Source: an uncultured Prevotellaceae bacterium
Lineage (GTDB): Bacteria; Bacteroidota; Bacteroidia; Bacteroidales; Bacteroidaceae
Direction: 5' to 3'
DNA length: 52,718 bases
Assembly (NCBI GenBank): GCA_900557555.1
Contig: USTH01000006.1
Location: 1-52,718, forward strand
Both the position numbers and the translations under genes were made by a program. This document shows, piece after piece, positions 1 through 8,900 of the stretch (the first letter of the stretch is position 1; each line of letters opens with the position of its first letter). A model generated the notes under the pieces. That model saw nothing but the letters and a program-made list of their open reading frames with translations, was not told where the DNA came from and made no database searches.

Positions 1-139
1 TTTATAGTCAGAATGGCTTTATTTTGATGCAGATATTATTTTTCTTTGAAGGAGCTATGCGGGCATTGTGACTGAAATAAAGATAATAGATGCGCAATAG
101 AAAACTATTATGACAAGAACAAAACCTACTTGAAACATT

Positions 140-205
140 AAACCAAAATCGGTCATTAGGACTTATTGGATTTTGAGTTTTTAGAAGAGCATAACAATCC
201 TGCCT
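140..205 (+). repeat. Left-end fragment of MITE-like element
   Basis: It begins with AACCAAAATCGGTCATTAGG, followed by ACTTATTGGATTTTGAGTTT and TTAGAAGAGC. This is collinear with the left end of the complete copy at 4705. Similarity fades after about 205, so this copy lacks its middle and right end. The TTAA just outside the end recurs at other copies and may be part of the target. Confidence 0.65.
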
Positions 206-495
206 GAAGCATAGTGAAATTGGACATACAGGTCAAAATATCAAGGCAAGAGTACAAAAATGAGGGGGGGAACGCCCAACAGCCCAAGAAAGGCCAGCCA
301 AGGCCAACTGCCTGACTCACAACGGCAAAGAAGTAAAACATCACTTTAAACGCAAACGAAAGACGGCCCACTGCCACTAAGACGCAAACGAAAAAATGAT
401 TTTCAACCGTTCCTCCCAACGGTTCTGCATAACTTTACACCACGAAACAGATATCGTTTAACCATTATCGGAGGAAAACGTCAGAAAACGCAACT

Positions 496-564
496 AAACC
501 AATTCGGTCGTTAGGACAGAAGTAATAAAAAAACGCCATTTACGACCCAATGACCAATTTGGGC
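496..564 (+). repeat. Internally deleted miniature of the MITE-like element
   Basis: The left end (AAACCAATTCGGTCGTTAGG) and right end (CCCAATGACCAATTTGGGCT) are both present but only about 69 bp apart. The internal hairpin region of the full copies is missing. The right part retains the family motif GCCATTTACGACC (here CGCCATTTACGACCC). It looks like a deletion derivative that kept both termini. Confidence 0.65.
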
Positions 565-799
565 TAAGGTAAACAATCGGCAACAACCGACTACTCCTCT
601 AACAAGAAGAAAGAGAACAATTGAGGCGCACCGCAGTTTTTGTAGTGCGTCTTTTTTATCACCGGCCACCAAGGGGCAGCGGAAAGCCACAGGCCAATAC
701 CACAGTGCGTTTCCCTCAAGGACAAGCGAATCGGCAAACCACTACAAACGAAGGAAACAAGACCGCAAGAACTCATCACATTGCGACATAACTTCCCTC

Positions 800-877
800 T
801 TTCGGCCGAAACGGATGTCTATTTCGGCCGAAGTGGAATTCCGTTTCGGCCGAAAGGGACATGAATTTCCGCCGAAA
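800..877 (+). repeat. Four-palindrome array, 22-bp period (copy 1)
   Basis: Four 12-bp palindromes start at 800, 822, 844 and 866, exactly 22 bp apart with 10-bp spacers. They read TTTCGGCCGAAA, TTTCGGCCGAAG, TTTCGGCCGAAA and TTTCCGCCGAAA. Spacers are CGGATGTCTA, TGGAATTCCG and GGGACATGAA. An inverted copy of the same design lies at 40855-40932. The period is close to two helical turns, so bound dimers would sit on one face of the DNA. The function is unknown to me. Confidence 0.85.
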
Positions 878-887
878 TTTCGTTGTT

Positions 888-1070
888 AAACCCTATTCGG
901 TCGTTAGGGCTTCTTGTATTTTTTTAGAAAAGTGGATTTTGTTTAGCTTTTAATGAGTAATAGCGGGCTATTTCGAGCTAAAAACAAGCAGCAGGTGCTT
1001 TATAAAAACAAAAGGCAATAAGAAGTAACAAAAAAGATGTCACTTACGACCTAATGGCCGATTTGACTTA
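888..1070 (+). mobile_element. MITE-like element, near full length
   Basis: It starts AAACCCTATTCGGTCGTTAG and ends CCTAATGGCCGATTTGACTT. It carries the family core AATGAGTAATAGCGGGCTAT, then GAGCTAAAAACAAGC, TTTATAAAA, GGCAATAAGAAGTAAC and ACTTACGACCTAATG. Length is about 183 bp, close to the 186 bp of the copy at 4705. TTAA lies at or just outside both ends. It has no coding capacity, so mobility would need an enzyme supplied elsewhere. Confidence 0.75.
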
Positions 1071-1114
1071 AATTATATGCAGGAAAAAGGAGATTAGTGT
1101 TTCGGGCAGTCCGG

Positions 1115-1972
1115 TCAGCCACCAAACACATAACGCAAGCCCATGAAGTTGCCGGATATCAGACTTACATACACCACAGTGGCAGGAATGGCGAGCAGAG
1201 CACTGTCGAAACGGTCGAGCGCACCGCCATGTCCAGGCAGGAAGCGCCCACTGTCCTTGATGCCGAGCTGGCGTTTGAACTGGCTTTCCACAAGGTCACC
1301 CCACGTGCCGAACGCGCACACCGTAAGGCCAAAGCCGTACCAGAACAACAGACTTCCGTTGTCCACTAAATAGTAGAAACATGTGGCACCTGCCAACACG
1401 GTGATGCCACCACCCACGCTGCCGATCCACGACTTGTTGGGTGAAACAGACGGAAAGAGTTTATAGGGAATCTTGCCACTCAACGAACAGCCGAAGCAAT
1501 AGGCACCAGTGTCATTAAGCCAGAGAAATACAAAAAGGGCAAGCGGAAGTGTGCTGTCGTAGACATCATTGAACGCCAACACGCTCAAGAGACTTACAGG
1601 AAGGGCCACATACAGTTGTCCGGCAAAACTATACGCCCATGCAGCGATAGAGTTTTCTTGTTTGGAATACAAGCCACTGATAAGCGTAAACATAATCGAC
1701 AGGACATAGGGAACAAATACCACGGCCCCCATCATGTCTGAGCAGAACAGATACATGGCAAGAAACAAGTAGACACCGCTAACCACCGACACGGTGTTGT
1801 TTACCTGCGCCAGCCCATGCTCGGCCAACAAGAGGTTGAACTCATTGAGCAGCACCGCCGTAATTAGGGCAAACAACACACAGTAGGTGTTAGGGCCACC
1901 CAAAAGACAGCCTATCATCACACCAACATAAACCAAGCCCGACAAGGCTCTTAAAACAAGGTTTGATTTCAT
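1115..1972 (-). CDS. cdsA: Phosphatidate cytidylyltransferase (CDP-DAG synthase)
   Basis: This inner-membrane enzyme condenses phosphatidic acid with CTP to give CDP-diacylglycerol, the precursor of phosphatidylethanolamine and other phospholipids. The 285-residue product is almost entirely hydrophobic helices. Near the C-terminus (about 230-256) is the family signature S-x-F-K-R-x(4)-K-D-x-G-R-x-x-P-G-H-G-G-x-x-D-R-x-D, seen as SQFKRQLGIKDSGRFLPGHG followed by GALDRFD. I chose the ATG at 1972 (MKSNLVLRAL) because the longer frame would start at a TTG inside the gap to ftsH. An AGGAGG lies upstream of this ATG. It is the last gene of rsfS-ftsH-cdsA and starts 45 bp after the ftsH stop, so it is probably co-transcribed. 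The identification is firm. Confidence 0.95.
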   Translation of the reverse strand: MKSNLVLRALSGLVYVGVMIGCLLGGPNTYCVLFALITAVLLNEFNLLLAEHGLAQVNNTVSVVSGVYLFLAMYLFCSDMMGAVVFVPYVLSIMFTLISGLYSKQENSIAAWAYSFAGQLYVALPVSLLSVLAFNDVYDSTLPLALFVFLWLNDTGAYCFGCSLSGKIPYKLFPSVSPNKSWIGSVGGGITVLAGATCFYYLVDNGSLLFWYGFGLTVCAFGTWGDLVESQFKRQLGIKDSGRFLPGHGGALDRFDSALLAIPATVVYVSLISGNFMGLRYVFGG

Positions 1973-2017
1973 GTCACAAGTTAATGGTTTCCTCCTGATT
2001 CTCAACTCTTAGTTATG

Positions 2018-4174
2018 TCACTTCCCTGCATCACCTTCAGCGCCAGAGTCGGCATTCTTGCCGTCATCTGCCGCAGGTTCAGCTCCACTGGGTTTGGTCT
2101 CCGGCGAGGCTGCCGGAGCAGCAGAAGAAGAAGCATCACCCGACTCCTTTGCAGTGTCGACGGCTCCTGCTTCTGCCAATATTTTGTCAATTTCAGCTTT
2201 CTGTTTTCGTTCTTTCTCGTCAGCTTCGCGTTTTTCTGCCTCTTCCCGTTCTTTCTCTATACGTTCGTTTTCGGCAATGATTTCATCCGAACGGCTTACC
2301 CACGGCCGTTTGCCGAAGACATTTTCCACATCATCGGCAAAAATAACCTCGCGGTCAATCAGCATCTGGGCTACTTGACCGTGGCCGTCCTTGTGCTGCA
2401 TGAGAATCTGCTTGGCACGCTCATACTGCTGAGAGATGAGTTCTCGTACCTCATCGTCAATCTTCTGGGCCGTAATGTCAGAGTAAGGCTTCTGGAAATA
2501 TTCGTTGCCTGTGTTGTAGTAGCTTATATTATAGAGATTGTCGCTCATGCCGTAGTAGGCAATCATGCTGAAAGCCATCTTGTTGGCACGTTCAAGGTCG
2601 TTGAGGGCACCAGTAGAGATATGGCCCAGAAACAGCTCTTCGGCAGCGCGTCCGCCCACAAGCGAGCATATCTTGTCGAGCATCTGCTCTTTGGTGACAT
2701 TGACACGCTCTTCAGGCAAATACCATGCAGCACCAAGTGCCTGACCACGCGGCACTATAGTAACCTTTATGAGTGGGTCGGCATATTGGCAGAACCACGA
2801 TATGGTGGCATGTCCTGCCTCGTGGACAGCAATGCCACGTTTCTCTTCTTGCGTCATCACTTTGGTCTTTTTCTCCAGTCCTCCCACGATGCGGTCAATG
2901 GCATCGAGAAAATCCTGTTTGCCAACGGCACTCTTGCCACCACGGGCAGCAATAAGGGCGGCCTCGTTGCACACGTTGGCAATGTCGGCACCAGAGAATC
3001 CCGGGGTCTGGCGTGAAAGCAGGTCCACATCAACAGAGTCGTCCATCTTCAACGGCTTCATGTGGACATTGAATATTTGCTTGCGCTCATGCAGATTGGG
3101 TAGGTCGACATGAATCTGGCGGTCGAAACGGCCTGCTCTCAACAACGCTTTGTCAAGAATATCGGCACGGTTGGTAGCGGCCATGACAATAATGCCGCTG
3201 TTGGTGCCGAAACCGTCCATCTCCGTCAGAAGCTGGTTGAGCGTGTTCTCGCGCTCGTCGTTGCCACCCATAGAGGGATTTTTGCCTCGGGCGCGACCAA
3301 CGGCGTCAATCTCATCAATGAAGATTATGCAGGGAGCCTTTTCCTTGGCTTGTCTGAACAAGTCGCGTACACGGCTGGCACCCACGCCTACAAACATCTC
3401 TACGAAGTCACTGCCCGACAGCGAGAAAAACGGAACGTTGGCCTCGCCGGCCACAGCCTTGGCAAGAAGGGTCTTGCCGGTTCCCGGAGGCCCTACCAGC
3501 AATGCGCCCTTGGGTATCTTGCCACCCAATTCTGTATATTTACCTGGGTTCTTGAGGAATTTCACTATTTCCTGAACCTCCTGTTTTGCTTCATCCTGAC
3601 CAGCCACGTCATTGAAAGTGATGTGTATCTTGGACCCCTTCTCATAAAGCTGGGCCTTGCTCTTGCCAACGGAGAAAATGCCTCCACCTGCAGAACCGCC
3701 TCCGCCTGCGCGGCGCATGATAAACAGCCACAATCCGACAAACAGCACCACAGGTAATATGGTAGAGAAGAACAGAGACCCAAAGAAACTGCTGTTGGAA
3801 TCATAGGTCACATTACCCGTGAAGTGTCCCGCGGTGCGCTCAACACCGAGAAAGTTGTCGACATTGTCGACACTCGAGAACTCTGCGACAACCGAAGGAC
3901 GATTGCCCGCCTCAGAGGCCTTGCCGAAAATTTCGCCCACAAAAGGTTTCTTTATGTACATCCTGACATTGCCGTCACCTTTATTGACAGTGATGTCACT
4001 GGCATACCCCTTGCGCACATAGTTCTGAAACTCTGTGTAGGTCACTTCCTTTTGGAAGCTCGACCCGCCTCCTGAATTGCTCCAGAAGAGGTAGCCGAAT
4101 ATCAATAGCACGATGAAATAAGCCCAGTTGAGACTGAACTTAGGCATCTTCATATTATTCTTTTCGTTACTCAT
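2018..4174 (-). CDS. ftsH: ATP-dependent zinc metalloprotease FtsH
   Basis: This membrane-anchored AAA+ protease degrades misassembled membrane proteins and short-lived regulators as a hexamer. The 718-residue protein has an N-terminal transmembrane helix (about 15-32), a periplasmic segment, and a second helix (about 133-152). A Gly-rich linker follows, then the AAA domain with Walker A GPPGTGKT near 226, Walker B IIFIDEID, and the second region of homology (ATNRADILDKALLRAGRFD). The protease domain has HEAGH near 450 as zinc ligands and general base. The tail of about 70 residues is rich in Ala, Glu, Lys and Pro and is probably disordered, as is common in Bacteroidetes FtsH. It lies 96 bp downstream of rsfS and 45 bp upstream of cdsA. 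The identification is firm. Confidence 0.97.
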   Translation of the reverse strand: MSNEKNNMKMPKFSLNWAYFIVLLIFGYLFWSNSGGGSSFQKEVTYTEFQNYVRKGYASDITVNKGDGNVRMYIKKPFVGEIFGKASEAGNRPSVVAEFSSVDNVDNFLGVERTAGHFTGNVTYDSNSSFFGSLFFSTILPVVLFVGLWLFIMRRAGGGGSAGGGIFSVGKSKAQLYEKGSKIHITFNDVAGQDEAKQEVQEIVKFLKNPGKYTELGGKIPKGALLVGPPGTGKTLLAKAVAGEANVPFFSLSGSDFVEMFVGVGASRVRDLFRQAKEKAPCIIFIDEIDAVGRARGKNPSMGGNDERENTLNQLLTEMDGFGTNSGIIVMAATNRADILDKALLRAGRFDRQIHVDLPNLHERKQIFNVHMKPLKMDDSVDVDLLSRQTPGFSGADIANVCNEAALIAARGGKSAVGKQDFLDAIDRIVGGLEKKTKVMTQEEKRGIAVHEAGHATISWFCQYADPLIKVTIVPRGQALGAAWYLPEERVNVTKEQMLDKICSLVGGRAAEELFLGHISTGALNDLERANKMAFSMIAYYGMSDNLYNISYYNTGNEYFQKPYSDITAQKIDDEVRELISQQYERAKQILMQHKDGHGQVAQMLIDREVIFADDVENVFGKRPWVSRSDEIIAENERIEKEREEAEKREADEKERKQKAEIDKILAEAGAVDTAKESGDASSSAAPAASPETKPSGAEPAADDGKNADSGAEGDAGK

Positions 4175-4270
4175 GATATCTGAAATATTGATATATATGT
4201 TAAACAGTTAAAACGGTCACAGAACCAAGTGACATAAAGCGGAAGAGACCCCTCAATACACTCTGGCAGG

Positions 4271-4633
4271 TCAGTCCACGTCAGCGATTTCCGTAAGTTT
4301 GGCATCAGCCCATAAGTGTTCCAGGTCGTAATACTCGCGGGCTTCGGGCAACATGACATGAACCATGACATCGCCATAGTCCATGGCAATCCAGTAACCG
4401 TTTTCCAGACCACAGACACCGATAGCCTTCTCACCCAACTCTTCACGAACCATATCGCTTACCGAACCCGCTATGGCTTCGGTCTGGGTGGGGGTGTTGG
4501 CCTGGCAAATCACGAAATACTTGCAGATGCAATCGTCAATGTCAGTCAATTCTGCAATGACCAACTTGTGACCCTTCTTTTCCTGAACGCCGTCTATGAT
4601 AACCTGTAACAACTTTTTTGCTATTTTCTGCAT
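4271..4633 (-). CDS. rsfS: Ribosomal silencing factor RsfS
   Basis: RsfS binds ribosomal protein uL14 on the large subunit and blocks subunit joining when nutrients are scarce. The 120-residue product matches the family in length and layout: the N-terminal helix MQKIAKKLLQVIIDGVQEKK, the strand motif DIDDCICKYFVICQANTPTQ, the GVCGLENGYWIAMDYGDVMVHV core, and the conserved end with EAREYYDLEHLWADA. I prefer the ATG at 4633; an upstream Met adds nine residues absent from relatives. It is first in rsfS-ftsH-cdsA. A CAAAAATA at 4658-4665 (TATTTTTG on this strand) fits a -7 box, but I see no well-spaced -33 partner. Confidence 0.93.
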   Translation of the reverse strand: MQKIAKKLLQVIIDGVQEKKGHKLVIAELTDIDDCICKYFVICQANTPTQTEAIAGSVSDMVREELGEKAIGVCGLENGYWIAMDYGDVMVHVMLPEAREYYDLEHLWADAKLTEIADVD

Positions 4634-4704
4634 GCTAATCAAATAAAATTTAAAGTGCAAAAATACTCTTTTTATTTCAAAATATTGTAAGCGAAAGACT
4701 TTTT

Positions 4705-4890
4705 AACCCAATTAGGTTGTTAGGACTTATTGTATTTTGATTTTTAGGAGAGCAGATGTCGTCTGCTTTTTTGTGAGTAATAGCGGGCTATTCCGAGCAA
4801 AAAACAGGCGTCAGATGCCTTATAAAAGGCAAAAGACAACAAGAAGTAACAAAAAGAATGGCATTTACGACCTAATGACCGATTTGGGTT
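4705..4890 (+). mobile_element. MITE-like element, complete reference copy
   Basis: The ends are imperfect inverted repeats: left AACCCAATTAGGTTGTTAGG, right CCTAATGACCGATTTGGGTT. Over 22 bp the termini match at 17 positions. The interior holds small palindromes (AATAGCGGGCTATT; GGC-GTCAGAT-GCC) and the strings AAGACAACAAGAAGTAAC and GGCATTTACGACC shared with other copies. It has no gene of its own. It sits between the rsfS promoter region and the tRNA-Gln promoter. The class of transposase that would act on these ends is unknown to me. Confidence 0.78.
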
Positions 4891-4963
4891 TAGGTGTCTT
4901 TATCCAAAAAACAAATACACAAATCACATCAAACGCATTTACAAGAAAAAAAATCGATTTTTC

Positions 4964-4994
4964 TTTGTCGTTTAACTGAAATGTTCTAATTTTG
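4964..4994 (+). promoter_or_regulatory. Promoter of tRNA-Gln
   Basis: TTTG at 4964-4967 and TAATTTTG at 4987-4994 are separated by 19 bp, matching the Bacteroidetes major sigma factor consensus TTTG-N19-TAnnTTTG. The tRNA starts 14 bp after the -7 box. This is the cleanest promoter in the window. Confidence 0.85.
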
Positions 4995-5008
4995 CAGTAG
5001 AAAAGCAT

Positions 5009-5082
5009 TGGGATATGGTGTAATGGTAACACTGCAGATTCTGGTCCTGCCTTTCCTGGTTCGAGTCCGGGTATCCCAACCA
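5009..5082 (+). tRNA. tRNA-Gln (anticodon CTG), CCA encoded
   Basis: A cloverleaf can be drawn: acceptor TGGGATA/TATCCCA, D-stem GTGT/ACAC, anticodon stem GCAGA/CCTGC with loop TTCTGGT (anticodon CTG), and T-stem CCTGG/CCGGG around TTCGAGT. The discriminator is A and CCA is encoded. Base pair 31:39 is A-C rather than A-U. The related TTG-anticodon tRNAs of this group have a U at that place, so this copy probably arose from such a tRNA by changes in the loop and stem. It would read CAG codons. Confidence 0.93.
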
Positions 5083-5084
5083 AC

Positions 5085-5124
5085 AACAGCTAAGAAGCCA
5101 ACCGCGGGTTCTTAGCTGTTTTTT
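5085..5124 (+). terminator. Rho-independent terminator of tRNA-Gln
   Basis: A perfect 12-bp stem AACAGCTAAGAA / TTCTTAGCTGTT has a 12-nt loop and is followed at once by a T-run. It begins 3 bp after the tRNA CCA. Confidence 0.9.
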
Positions 5125-5450
5125 CATGAGTTACATTCTGGGCAAAGCCAAGGCCGACATAGATGTTTCTTATCGTTTCAGGGAATAATAGCGGGCTATT
5201 TTGAGCTAAAAACAAGCAACAGCTGCCTTATAAAAAAACAAAAGGAGTCGCCATATACGACAACTCCCAATTTACTTTCGCTATCACTGTTTTGTAGCCA
5301 ACAAGGTGCTCATCCGCATACCCTGTTTCCTCGTCCTGCAGCATCACGAAAAAACTTTTTATTACGAAATTCAAACATGTCTATTAGCTTTGCATCATAA
5401 TTGCTATAAAACCACTTGCATCTGACACATTTGGTGAAGCACTACCTCCC
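5125..5450. other. Gene-free stretch with repeat debris
   Basis: This holds a partial MITE-like copy (about 5165-5260), listed separately. TAGCTTTG at 5386-5393 resembles a -7 box, but no gene follows it on the plus strand. On the minus strand a short stretch read through 5380-5265 has a coding-like look (encoding LQDEETGYADEHLVGYKTV); it has no start, no family I recognise, and ends in the repeat. It may be the stump of a lost gene. Confidence 0.5.
5165..5260 (+). repeat. Internal fragment of MITE-like element
   Basis: It contains TCGTTTCAGGGAATAATAGC, then GGGCTATTTTGAGCTAAAAAC and TGCCTTATAAAA, collinear with the middle of the full copies. It lacks both terminal repeats. The TCAGGGAATAATAGCGGGC variant is shared with the copy at 44015 and differs from the GTGAGTAATAGCGGGC type at 888 and 4705, which implies two subfamilies. 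It ends near a small stem, GGAGTCG/CGACaACTCC, at 5244-5268. Confidence 0.6.
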
Positions 5451-5873
5451 CTAATGTTTTTTTCCTGTTACGATAGAACCATAGGCGCCACCAGACAGTT
5501 GTAGTTGCAAGACAAATTCTTTTGATGTCAATTGTTTTATCAGATATTCATCGACAAACGAATCATTTCCCTGTGGTTCACGAAATACGATTTTGTCTTC
5601 CGAAACATAATAGGACCCTGTACTTGTCGTACCGGTTTCCAGATCTACTTCTTCATATTTGCCGTCTGCTTTTAGTGTTAACATTGATTCTTGGCCTTCA
5701 CTTTCTTCTATCTCGCGAGTGACACACACCCAAGTTCCAATCAACAACTTCTTATTGGTTTCAATACGATCATCGCCAGAATTTCCTTTGCCATCATCAG
5801 AACTACACCCCGCAAATAATGCCCCTGCAATGGCAAAGAGGACCAACAAGGAGTACATCTTTATTTTTCTCAT
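5451..5873 (-). CDS. Lipocalin-like outer-surface lipoprotein
   Basis: This predicted lipoprotein of about 140 residues has a signal peptide ending in the SPII box LFAGC, followed by an acidic/Ser/Gly linker (SSDDGKGNSGDD). The mature part opens with LLIGTWVCVTREIEE, then LTLKADGKYEEVDLETGTTSTGSYYVSEDKIVF. That pattern (I-G-T-W, K-ADGKY, a G-Y turn and a late L-T-x-x-E-F-V) is usual for small lipocalin-like Bacteroidales lipoproteins. I start at MRKIKMYS because it puts the charged n-region directly before the hydrophobic core. Its ligand and role are unknown. It is transcribed in the same direction as the RCC1 operon but lies after it by 55 bp, so it may or may not share that transcript. Confidence 0.75.
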   Translation of the reverse strand: MRKIKMYSLLVLFAIAGALFAGCSSDDGKGNSGDDRIETNKKLLIGTWVCVTREIEESEGQESMLTLKADGKYEEVDLETGTTSTGSYYVSEDKIVFREPQGNDSFVDEYLIKQLTSKEFVLQLQLSGGAYGSIVTGKKH

Positions 5874-5928
5874 AATTGTATACACTGAATTCGTGTCGTG
5901 CGCAACTTCTATGTTAATAAGATAAGAA

Positions 5929-8900
5929 TTATTTTACCAATACTTTTGTATAGCAGTTATTTACTGCAACTACAAATACCCCAGAATAACCTACTGGAAT
6001 TTTGATTGCGCTGTCTTCTGCGTTTGCCTGATATATTACAGAGCCAGCAACCGAACAGACCTTTATCTTTTGCCCTAATTGCAGACCAGAAATAAACAAG
6101 TAGTGATTACTTCCCCATACTTTTATATTACCTATAGTATCACCCGGAAAAATTCCATCAATATCTGTTGCATTAGATACTATAACACGACATGTCATGC
6201 TATACTTCGTGCCTTTGCTATTTTTTATATTTGCAACGATATTGGTCTCGCCTGCTGAGACTGCAGTTACAACGCCTTGGCCATCTACACTTGCAATATT
6301 TGTATTTTTACTACTCCATGACAGATCTTTATATACAGCATTCAAAGGAACAGGGATTGCATCTATAACGTTCTGTTCGCCAACAGAAATATAATATGTC
6401 GACTTACGAGAAGATATTCCATAGAGAACGGAATAGTTGCGTCCTTCTATTATTTGTTTTGGTTTTGCCCGAAAGTCTGTCAGTGACAGAGTAGTACCAT
6501 CGCCAAGTAAGCCTTTGTCATTACGCCCCCAAGACCATACACTACCATTTAACCTGTTTATTATAGTGGTTTCTCCGCTTGATGCAACTTCGGCAACATC
6601 ATCCATAATCTTAACAGGGGTTGTTTGAGCAGTTACCGTTCCGTTCCCTACTTGACCAAACTTATTGTTTCCAAAAGCCCAAAGCGTACCATCTTTTCTA
6701 ATAGCCTCAACATAGTCGACTCCAACTATAACAGAAGAAACATCATACATTTTTTTTGTTGGTATAGCATATTCCTTTCCCCAAATCCAGAGAGTACCAT
6801 CAGTTTTAATTGCAGCAGCCCAATTACTTTCCGTTGCACTTGATGAAACAATTGCAACATCATCCATAATCTTGACAGGCAGTAGTTTGTCTTCTGTTGT
6901 TTCTATACCAAGCTGATGACTGTCATTGCGTCCCCATGCCCAAAGGCTTCCATCTTTTTTGATCGCATAAGAGACACCCCAACCAACAGAAATCGATTTA
7001 ACATCGTCTAGAACTTTTGTTGGAACATTTCGATTTATAGTGCTATTGTCACCAACTTGTCCGAAATCATTTCTTCCACACATCCATAAAGAGCCATTAT
7101 TCTTTACAAAACCTGTAGTCTGCCCACCACATGAAACAGCGACAATATCATCTTGCACTTTAATCGGCTTTGCTGAACCCACCGTTGAATTATTACCAAA
7201 TTCACCACAATATTGTCTTCCCCACATCCACAAACTCCCATCTTTCTTAATTATTGCATGATGCATGTATCCAGAAGATATAGCCTTTACATCATCAGTC
7301 AGAAATACGGAGGGTGTTGTTTGTGAAATCAAAGAACAGCTCCCATCATTAGTATTTCCAGATTTAAAGAGAGTTCCCCACGTCTGGATTGTTCCGTCTG
7401 TCTTAGTTGCTATAGCTAATTCTGGCCCCATCTCAATGTGTGTAACATAATTTCCCGTACAGAAAGACCAAGATGTTTCATTGTTAGATTCGCCTTGTGG
7501 TGTTTTTATTGCATCTGTTGGTATTATCATTTTATAGCTACAACCTAATTCGAGGGGGGCTTTTGGAACAAAGAAAATAGAACTGTCGGCAACAACAATG
7601 CGACCTTCTATATCTTCTGTTCCATTCTTCTTCAGTTTCACATCTTTTACACTTGCACTTGCTTTCACTTTATTACTGAAAGTAATATATGGATTTACAT
7701 CCTTGTACTCATATAAGATGGTGTTTACATTTGGAAATTTCTTAACCCCATCAACATTAGTGATATAGTAGTCTTGTGATAGAAGCTCACTATTTTTGTA
7801 GCCATTACCCATCGCAATTGCCCTTAGTTGAATATCATTATTAACCACAATAGCCTCTTTGTATATTGCACTCTTTGTAGTCGGAACACTTCCATCTAAA
7901 GTATAATATATATATACATTCTTTCCATTCGATGTCAACACAATTCTATCTCCTTTAGACAGGAATCTCTCTTTTGTGGACACCGTCAAGTTAAGTTTCT
8001 GCAATTCGCCTGTTGTAAACACTATGTTTATGGCAGAATTGTAATTTCCGTACTTATCTTTGACTGCCTGAGCCGGCACAAAATAGTTGTACTTTGTTTT
8101 GGGGGATAATGGAGCTGACGGCGTGAATGTTAAAGTTGAACCACTTAGAGAAGCTGTTCCTGTAACCACTCTTCCTTCATTATTCTTTAGAGATATATTT
8201 GAAAAATTGTCACCTTCAAATACCTGTCTACAGAATGTCAATGATGGCTGCGTAAAAACTGCTTGCCCCGTTGCATTATCAACAGGAGAAGAAGACCTAA
8301 GGGTAAAACTCGGTTTGCTAATTCTCACTTCACAACTACTTGACGTAATACTGCCATTTACAATACAATAAACTTCTGTCTTTCCTTCAGACACCCCTGT
8401 GATGATTCCAGAAGAATTGACAGATGCCACATTTCTATTCTTAGATTTCCAAGTTTTTGATGTCACAGTAGCATTGCTTGGGGATACCAACAAGGATAAG
8501 GATGCAGTTTCATCAATGCTCAATGCTTTTGAGGACGGGCTTATTGATGCGTTACTAACATCTATAGTTCTAACTGATATATTACATCGGGCAGTATTTC
8601 CGTTATCCAATTTCACCATAATGGTTGACGAACCTGAATTTTGGGCAACTACACGAACACGGTTACCACTGCCGCTTATATATGCGACACTCGGATTTGA
8701 TGAAGTCCATGTGTAACTACCAGCATAAGACGAATTGCTTGCAGAAGCCCTTATGTATTGGGATTCTCCAGGACTCAATGATAGGCTATTTTGGTCAAGA
8801 TAAACCGTAGAATTATCCTTTACAATTACTTTCCAATCATCTACAGATCTATTGCTTCCAGATGAGCTTGTACCATTTCGGTAATAATAAGTAACAGATT

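Larger units (their letters stand above)
1..1114. other. Repeat-rich non-coding stretch
   Basis: I find no credible gene here; the short open frames lack family resemblance and normal codon use. The stretch holds three copies or fragments of the inverted-repeat element (from 140, 496 and 888) and one four-palindrome array (800-877), each listed separately. The segment 200-490 is unremarkable apart from a G-run near 262. The left edge could contain the tail of a gene lying outside the window, but nothing recognisable is left. Confidence 0.7.

Noticed and set aside
591..779. 62-residue minus-strand frame as a small gene
   Set aside because: No start context, no family, odd composition, and it lies between repeat copies.
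800..877. CRISPR array
   Set aside because: The repeat unit is a 12-bp palindrome and spacers are only 10 bp, far too short for CRISPR. There is no leader and there are no cas genes in the window.
2015..3757. Long plus-strand open frames opposite ftsH
   Set aside because: They are antisense shadows of a highly biased coding sequence, with no family resemblance. The same holds for the long frames opposite infB, nusA, sufB and fumarase.
4705..4890. Integron attC sites
   Set aside because: GTTAGG-like core boxes at the ends recall attC, but the triplet is often ATT instead of GTT, the core consensus GTTRRRY is not kept, and there is no integrase or cassette layout.
4865..5086. 73-residue minus-strand open frame over the tRNA
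   Set aside because: It runs antisense through tRNA-Gln and a repeat; such frames are a common artefact of tRNA genes.
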